A stretch of DNA of 64,000 nt. Source: Rubrivivax sp. (GTDB taxonomy: Bacteria > Pseudomonadota > Gammaproteobacteria > Burkholderiales > Burkholderiaceae_C). The translations under genes were made by a program, and so were the position numbers. Each line of letters starts with the position of its first letter. Positions within the stretch are counted from its first letter, which is position 1. The notes below the pieces were generated by a model, which saw nothing but the letters and a program-made list of their open reading frames with translations, searched no databases and was not told the origin of the DNA. Where the stretch lies: assembly GCA_004210455.1 (NCBI GenBank), contig SEFA01000011.1:1-64000 (forward strand), written 5' to 3'. Of this stretch, positions 59,538 through 64,000 are shown piece after piece.

Positions 59538-60314
59538 ATGACCCTGACCTACATCCTGCTGGTGACATTCGCCGGTGGACTTGCCTCCGTGACGATTGCG
59601 GCGATGCTGACGGTCGGCTTGCTGAGCCGCATCGTCAAGCATCTGGTGAGTCTGTCGACGGGCGTGCTGCTGTCGACGGCGCTGCTGCATGTGTTGCCGG
59701 AGGCGTTCGAGAGCGGGGCGGATCCGCACAACCTGTTCCTGGCGCTGCTGGGCGGCTTGATGTTCTTCTTCCTGCTGGAGAAGGCCGAGCTTTACCGGCA
59801 CACCCATCACCATGAGGGGGATGGGCATCACCACCACCATCATTTCGACCAGGAGCAGGCGGGTCGGGGTGGCTTGTCGGTGCTGGTGGGGGATTCGATC
59901 CACAACTTCTGCGACGGGATCATCATCGCCGCGGCTTTCCTGGCGGATCATCACCTGGGCTGGGTCACCGCGATGGCGATCGTGGCGCATGAGATCCCGC
60001 AGGAGGTTGGCGACTACATCGTGCTGCTGAACGCGGGGTTCTCCCGCAAGAAGGCGCTGTTCTTCAATGCCATCTCGGGCATGGCGGCCGTGATCGGCGG
60101 CCTGGTGGGGTATTACGTGGTGGGGCCATGGCAGCAGCTGTTTCCCTACCTCCTGGTGGCGGCGTCGAGCAGCTTCGTTTATGTCTCGGTCGCCGACCTG
60201 ATCCCGCAGCTGCAGCGTCGGCTCCCGTGGAAGGACACCGCGTTGCAGTTGCTGTGGCTGGGCGTGGGGATCGTGTTCGTGCTGATCGTCGTGGGCGGCA
60301 AGCACGCCCACTGA
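59538..60314 (+). CDS. ZIP-family divalent metal transporter
   Basis: The 258-residue inner-membrane protein has about eight helices, a cytoplasmic His-rich loop between helices 3 and 4 (HTHHHEGDGHHHHHHF near residue 90), and the ZIP metal sites SIHNFCDGIIIAAAF near 122 and AIVAHEIPQEVGDYIVLL near 153. It imports zinc or other divalent metals. The ATG at 59538 lies directly after a terminator-like hairpin, which makes the ribosome binding site weak. Confidence 0.93.
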   Translation: MTLTYILLVTFAGGLASVTIAAMLTVGLLSRIVKHLVSLSTGVLLSTALLHVLPEAFESGADPHNLFLALLGGLMFFFLLEKAELYRHTHHHEGDGHHHHHHFDQEQAGRGGLSVLVGDSIHNFCDGIIIAAAFLADHHLGWVTAMAIVAHEIPQEVGDYIVLLNAGFSRKKALFFNAISGMAAVIGGLVGYYVVGPWQQLFPYLLVAASSSFVYVSVADLIPQLQRRLPWKDTALQLLWLGVGIVFVLIVVGGKHAH

Positions 60315-60368
60315 GGCGGCCCCACCAAGGCGGGCCCACCAGGGCGGGCCCCGCCGATCGAGCCATGC

Positions 60369-60821
60369 CTATTGAGCCGCGCCTTCTCCGTGCACCACCA
60401 GCACCGGGAAGGCGCAGTGCGACAGCACCTTCTGCGTCTCGCTGCCGAGCAACAGCGCCTGCAGCCCCCGGCGGCCATGCGTGGCCATCACCAGCAGGTC
60501 GGCGTCGACGCGCTTGGCATGTTCGATGATGGCCTCCCAGGGGTGGAGCGCCTCCACGCTGTGCGCCTCGATCTCCAGGCCTTCCGCCCGCGCCAGCGAG
60601 AGCACGTGGGCCAGACGCTCCTGCGCGATGCGCTCCTGGGCGTCGAAGAACTCCTGCGGCGGCGTCGGCTGCATCTCCGACACGGCGCTGTAGGGGAAGG
60701 GTTCCTTCACGCTGATCGCGAACAGCCGGGCGTTGTGGAACTTTGCCAGCTGGATGGCGGTGGAGATCGCCTTGGCGGTGATGTCGGAACCGTCGGTGGG
60801 GATCAGGATGCGCTGGAACAT
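60369..60821 (-). CDS. universal stress protein, UspA family
   Basis: The 150-residue protein has the Usp fold with MFQRILIPTDGSDITAKAI at the start and the ATP-binding G-2x-G-9x-G-S/T pattern in ATHGRRGLQALLLGSETQKVL near residue 112. This points to an ATP-binding subgroup. The role is general stress resistance. It is monocistronic and convergent with the ZIP gene. Confidence 0.93.
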   Translation of the reverse strand: MFQRILIPTDGSDITAKAISTAIQLAKFHNARLFAISVKEPFPYSAVSEMQPTPPQEFFDAQERIAQERLAHVLSLARAEGLEIEAHSVEALHPWEAIIEHAKRVDADLLVMATHGRRGLQALLLGSETQKVLSHCAFPVLVVHGEGAAQ

Positions 60822-61028
60822 GGCGAGCCTCCTTCGAGCGAACGGGGTTGGGCTGGGTGGACCCCATCCCCACCACGGAGGGCGGGGTCAGGGCTTGCCT
60901 TCGCAGTCTGACCCTCTCATGGTGCTCGCGCCTTGCGCAATGTCAATTGGGGCCGGCGTCAGCGTTTGTCAGCCGACGGTTCAGCCTTTTGCGCACCCTC
61001 TCGCTCACACTCCCGCTCACCCCCTCGT

Positions 61029-61973
61029 TCAGCCTTTCGCGAGCGGCAGGCGCGGATTCGCACTCCATTCGCTCCAGGAGCCGGGGTAGAGCCGGCTGCC
61101 CGTCAGCCCGGCGTGGTGCATCGCCAGCAGGTTGTGGCAGGCGGTCACGCCCGATCCGCATTGGTGCACCGTGCCCTCCGCGCCCTGCGGGCCGAGCAGC
61201 GCGCGGAATTCCTCGCGCAACTGGGCGGCGGGCTTGAAGCGGCCCTCCGGCGTCAGGTTGGTCTTGAAGAAGCGGTTCGTCGCGCCCGGGATGTGGCCGG
61301 CCTGGGTGTCCAGCGGTTCGACTTCGCCGCGGAAGCGCTCGCCGGCACGGGCGTCGATCAGGCGCACCCGGCCGAGGCCGGCGAGCAGTTCCTGGGCGGA
61401 CCAGGGCGTTTCCAGCGGCTCGGCGGGTTCGAAGGAGGGCGTGGCGCCGGAAACCGGGGTCACCGAGGCGGCGGAAGGCGCGTCCGAGGACACCGCGCCG
61501 CCGGCCTGTTGCCAGGCGGCGAATCCGCCGTCCAGCACCGCCACCTGCGAGTGGCCCAGCCAGCGCAGCATCCACCAGGCGCGTGCCGCGTACATGCCGT
61601 CGGCGGCGTCGTAGGCGACGAGCTGCCGGCCCGGCGTCATGCCGAGCTCCCGCAGACGCGCGGCGAAGGCGTCGCGCTCGGGCAGCGGATGACGGCCGCG
61701 GAACGCGCCGAACGCGTCCTGCTTCGGTCCGCTGAGGTCGCGATCCAGGTGCAGATAGAACGCGCCGGGGACATGGCCGGCTGCATAGGCGCGCTCGCCG
61801 GCCGCGGTGTCGGCCAGATCGAAGCGGACATCGACGATCAGCGGCGGGGACGACGACTGCATCAGCGCCTGCAACCGCTCGACCGTGATCAAGCCGTCAA
61901 GACCTGTGCCAACGGCGGCATCCCCGGAGGACGTCGAAGGAGAAACCGCGCGGAGTGTCGCTGGAGTCGTCAT
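61029..61973 (-). CDS. sseA: 3-mercaptopyruvate sulfurtransferase
   Basis: The 314-residue protein has two rhodanese domains. The second carries the catalytic loop QCGSGVTACHNLLA near residue 272, the CGSGVTA form typical of mercaptopyruvate rather than thiosulfate sulfurtransferases. The first domain has VAYDAADGMYAARAWWMLRW near 118. The first 30 residues are an extra Ser/Thr-rich leader; a later start is possible. It is 16 bases downstream of the DMT transporter gene. Confidence 0.92.
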   Translation of the reverse strand: MTTPATLRAVSPSTSSGDAAVGTGLDGLITVERLQALMQSSSPPLIVDVRFDLADTAAGERAYAAGHVPGAFYLHLDRDLSGPKQDAFGAFRGRHPLPERDAFAARLRELGMTPGRQLVAYDAADGMYAARAWWMLRWLGHSQVAVLDGGFAAWQQAGGAVSSDAPSAASVTPVSGATPSFEPAEPLETPWSAQELLAGLGRVRLIDARAGERFRGEVEPLDTQAGHIPGATNRFFKTNLTPEGRFKPAAQLREEFRALLGPQGAEGTVHQCGSGVTACHNLLAMHHAGLTGSRLYPGSWSEWSANPRLPLAKG

Positions 61974-61989
61974 GGGTCGTCAGGGCCGT

Positions 61990-62886
61990 TCAAGATTCCT
62001 GGACAGAATGCTGGGCGTCCTTGGGCGTGTTCCGGGCGCGCAGCAGCGTCGCCCCCAGGCCCGCGACGACGATCAGCGCGATGCCGATCCACGACAGCAG
62101 TCCCAGCAGGTCACCGAAGATCAGCACACCATACAACGCCGAGAATACGATGCCCAGGTACTGCAGCGACGCGTTCACCAGCGGCTTGCCGGTGCCGTAG
62201 GCCCGCGTCATCAGCAACTGCGCTCCCGTGGCCAGCACGCCGACGGCCAGCAGCAGCGCCGCGCCGGTCCAGGTGTGGCCGTGCCAGCCGCCGTGCGACA
62301 CGATCGTCGTCAGCGCCCCGGCGACCACGCCGCCCATCGAGAAGTAGAAGACGATGCGGAATTCCGGCTCCCCCGCGCGACCCAGCGAGGTCACCTGCAG
62401 GTAGGCCATCGCCGACAGCATCCCGGAGGCCAGTCCGGCCAGCGCGTGCCAGACCTGCTGGTCCTCCATCGCCGGCTGCAGCACCAGCCCGACGCCGACG
62501 AAACCCAGCAGCACCGTCACGATCAGCCGCGGATCGACCTTGGCCGCGCCCATCAGCACCGCGCCGCCGATCAGGAACAGCGCCATCCACACCGAGGACA
62601 TGTAATTCAGCGTCATCGCCGTCGCCAGCGGCAGCTTGCTGATCGCGAAGAACCACAGCGACAGCGCGATCACCCCGGACAGGCTGCGCCAGAAGTGCAT
62701 CGCCGGCACGGACGTCTTCAGCGACAGCCCCTTCGCCCGCGACAGCGCGAACAGGAACAGCGTGCCGACCAGGCCGCGGTACATGACGATCTCGCCCGCG
62801 CCGTAGTAGACCGAAGCCAACTTGACGCAGACACCCATGGTGGCGAACAGCAGGGTCGCCAGGACCATCAGCAGGGGGGCAGACAT
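61990..62886 (-). CDS. EamA/DMT-superfamily membrane transporter
   Basis: The 298-residue protein has ten predicted helices in two EamA repeats, with YYGAGEIVMYRGLVGTLFLF near residue 28, AMTLNYMSSVWMALFL near 90 and QYLGIVFSALYGVLIFGDLL near 245. These proteins export metabolites such as amino acids. The substrate is not readable. The ATG at 62886 starts just before the first helix. Confidence 0.92.
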   Translation of the reverse strand: MSAPLLMVLATLLFATMGVCVKLASVYYGAGEIVMYRGLVGTLFLFALSRAKGLSLKTSVPAMHFWRSLSGVIALSLWFFAISKLPLATAMTLNYMSSVWMALFLIGGAVLMGAAKVDPRLIVTVLLGFVGVGLVLQPAMEDQQVWHALAGLASGMLSAMAYLQVTSLGRAGEPEFRIVFYFSMGGVVAGALTTIVSHGGWHGHTWTGAALLLAVGVLATGAQLLMTRAYGTGKPLVNASLQYLGIVFSALYGVLIFGDLLGLLSWIGIALIVVAGLGATLLRARNTPKDAQHSVQES

Positions 62887-62943
62887 GGCGACGATTCTCG
62901 CGCCGAAGGTCGGTCCGACCTGGCGCGGGAAGCCGCAAAAGCG

Positions 62944-62967
62944 AACGCCCCGCAAGAGCGGGGCGTT
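62944..62967 (-). terminator. rho-independent terminator of the Rieske dioxygenase gene
   Basis: AACGCCCCGC and GCGGGGCGTT pair across AAGA; on the minus strand CGCTTTTGC follows. It lies 22 bases past the dioxygenase stop. Confidence 0.75.
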
Positions 62968-62988
62968 GTGCGCACCGGAGTCGCGCTG

Positions 62989-64000
62989 TCAGCGCTTCAT
63001 CAGCCCCCGGTACCACTCGTGGAAGTGCTTCATGCCGTCTTCCATCGGCGTCTGGTACGGACCGACCTCGTTGTCGCCCCGCTCCATCAGCGCCTTGCGG
63101 CCGGCGTCCATGCGCAGCGCGATCTCGTCGTCCTCGACGCAGGTTTCCATGTAGGCGGCCTGCTGGGCGTCGATCATGTCGCGCTCGAAGGCGATGACCT
63201 CTTCCGGGTAATAGAACTCGACGATGTTGGTCGTCTTCTGCGGTCCCTTGGGGAACAGCGTCGACACCACCAGCACGTTGGGGTACCACTCCACCATGAT
63301 GTTGGGGTAGTAGGTCATCCAGATCGCGCCCTGGTCCGGCGACTGGCCGCCGGAGAAGCCCAGCACCTGGTCGTGCCATCTGGCGTAGACCTCGGAACCC
63401 GGCTTCTCCAGCGCCTTGTTCACGCCCACCGTCTGCACCGAGTAGTCCCGGCCGAATTCCCATGCCAGGTCGTCGCAGGTGACGAAGTGGCCCAGACCGG
63501 GGTGGAACGGGCCGACGTGGTAATCCTCCAGATAGACCTCGATGAAGGTCTTCCAGTTGTAGTCGCACTCGTGGACGTGGACCTTGTCGAGCTGGTAGCC
63601 GCTGAAGTCCAGCGCGCCGCGCGGACCCAGGCCCGCCAGGTCGGCGGCGATGTCCCGGCCGTTGTCCTCGAACAGCAGGCCGTTCCACTCGCGGATCTTG
63701 TAGCGGTTCAGGTGCAGGCAGGGGTCCTGCTTGAAGTGCGGCGCGCCGACCAGTTCGCCCTTGAGGTCGTAGGTCCAGCGGTGCAGCGGGCAGACGATGT
63801 TGCTCCGCGTGTTGCCGCGCCCCCGCAGCATCACCGCCTGCCGGTGACGGCAGACGTTGGAGATCAGTTCCAGCCCTTGCGCGCTGCGCACGAGGGCACG
63901 GCCTTCGCCTTCCTGGGGCAGGGCGTAATAGTCGCCGACCTCGGGCACGGCGAGCGCGTGGCCGAGGTAGCGGGGGCCGTGCTGGAAGATCAGTTCCTGT
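62989..64000 (-). CDS. Rieske aromatic ring-hydroxylating dioxygenase alpha subunit (5' end outside window)
   Basis: The frame is open to the window end (QELIFQHGPRYLGHALAVPE precedes the first listed start), so the N-terminus is missing. The Rieske [2Fe-2S] ligands are in NVCRHRQAVML and IVCPLHRWTYDL. The mononuclear iron site is in LEDYHVGPFHPG, with Asp further on. It resembles the choline/carnitine/phthalate type alpha-subunit clade. The substrate cannot be named. Its gene is followed by a terminator and the DMT transporter gene. Confidence 0.9.
   Translation of the reverse strand, partial: QELIFQHGPRYLGHALAVPEVGDYYALPQEGEGRALVRSAQGLELISNVCRHRQAVMLRGRGNTRSNIVCPLHRWTYDLKGELVGAPHFKQDPCLHLNRYKIREWNGLLFEDNGRDIAADLAGLGPRGALDFSGYQLDKVHVHECDYNWKTFIEVYLEDYHVGPFHPGLGHFVTCDDLAWEFGRDYSVQTVGVNKALEKPGSEVYARWHDQVLGFSGGQSPDQGAIWMTYYPNIMVEWYPNVLVVSTLFPKGPQKTTNIVEFYYPEEVIAFERDMIDAQQAAYMETCVEDDEIALRMDAGRKALMERGDNEVGPYQTPMEDGMKHFHEWYRGLMKR

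Overview
The window is about 70% GC, densely packed, and carries genes on both strands with short intergenic gaps. The gene content suggests a free-living aerobic betaproteobacterium of the order Burkholderiales. The Roseateles/Mitsuaria/Rubrivivax group fits best (inference from family content: urease operon, EpsA-type LuxR regulator, FeeM-type acyltransferase, SapC, egtBD, TctAB transport, DUF4212 protein). No phage, plasmid backbone, rRNA or CRISPR array is visible. Two tRNA genes are present, for Ser and Thr.

Layout. 1-3088 is the end of a urease operon (ureC 3' part, ureE, ureF, ureG). 3196-4659 is an unrecognised protein. 4758-9683 holds a TctAB carboxylate transporter without its binding protein, a LysR regulator, a flavodoxin-fold oxidoreductase and a cyanophycinase-like peptidase. 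9695-10334 is a decayed Panacea-type toxin-antitoxin pair beside tRNA-Ser. 10427-14928 holds apaH, a CNNM/CBS membrane protein, sapC and a PcaB-like lyase. 14929-15383 is the only long non-coding gap and contains nested inverted repeats that could fold as a structured RNA, followed by a FeeM-type N-acyltransferase. 16205-18402 is egtB-egtD (ergothioneine). 18663-21466 holds an EpsA-type LuxR regulator, a VanZ protein, a divergent SIP/MarR pair with clear palindromic operators, and tRNA-Thr. 21563-29450 is housekeeping: a PLP enzyme, DUF2130, fbp, pepN, and prfB with its programmed frameshift.

29550-41988 is mixed accessory and core: orphan DUF4212, a ParB-like protein, a thioesterase, hydrolases, a CPBP protease, GNAT, arsC followed by a MOSC/alkyltransferase-like fusion, an acyl-CoA synthetase, and a four-gene unit (DUF2975, XRE regulator, TonB-like protein, lipoprotein) bounded by two pairs of palindromic repeats. 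41989-48467 holds DNA alkylation repair, ybaK, plsY, ridA, a YciO-like protein, a PHP phosphatase and an EAL-CBS-GGDEF signalling protein. 48682-49734 is a lower-GC patch with an MqsR/MqsA-like toxin-antitoxin pair and a palindrome upstream. 49768-58263 holds a host-attachment protein, trxC, recJ, an RpfE-type gene, an LpxH-like phosphoesterase, ppk and ppx; PHO-box-like repeats precede the phosphoesterase and ppk. 58404-64000 holds a Tat-exported dienelactone hydrolase, a ZIP metal transporter, a universal stress protein, a mercaptopyruvate sulfurtransferase, a DMT transporter and a Rieske dioxygenase cut by the window end.

The most unusual items are the nested palindromic block at 15072-15228, the MOSC-alkyltransferase-like fusion downstream of arsC, the two toxin-antitoxin loci, the DUF2975/XRE unit and the unrecognised 487-residue protein at 3196. 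All similarity statements come from reading motifs by eye; no database search was run.
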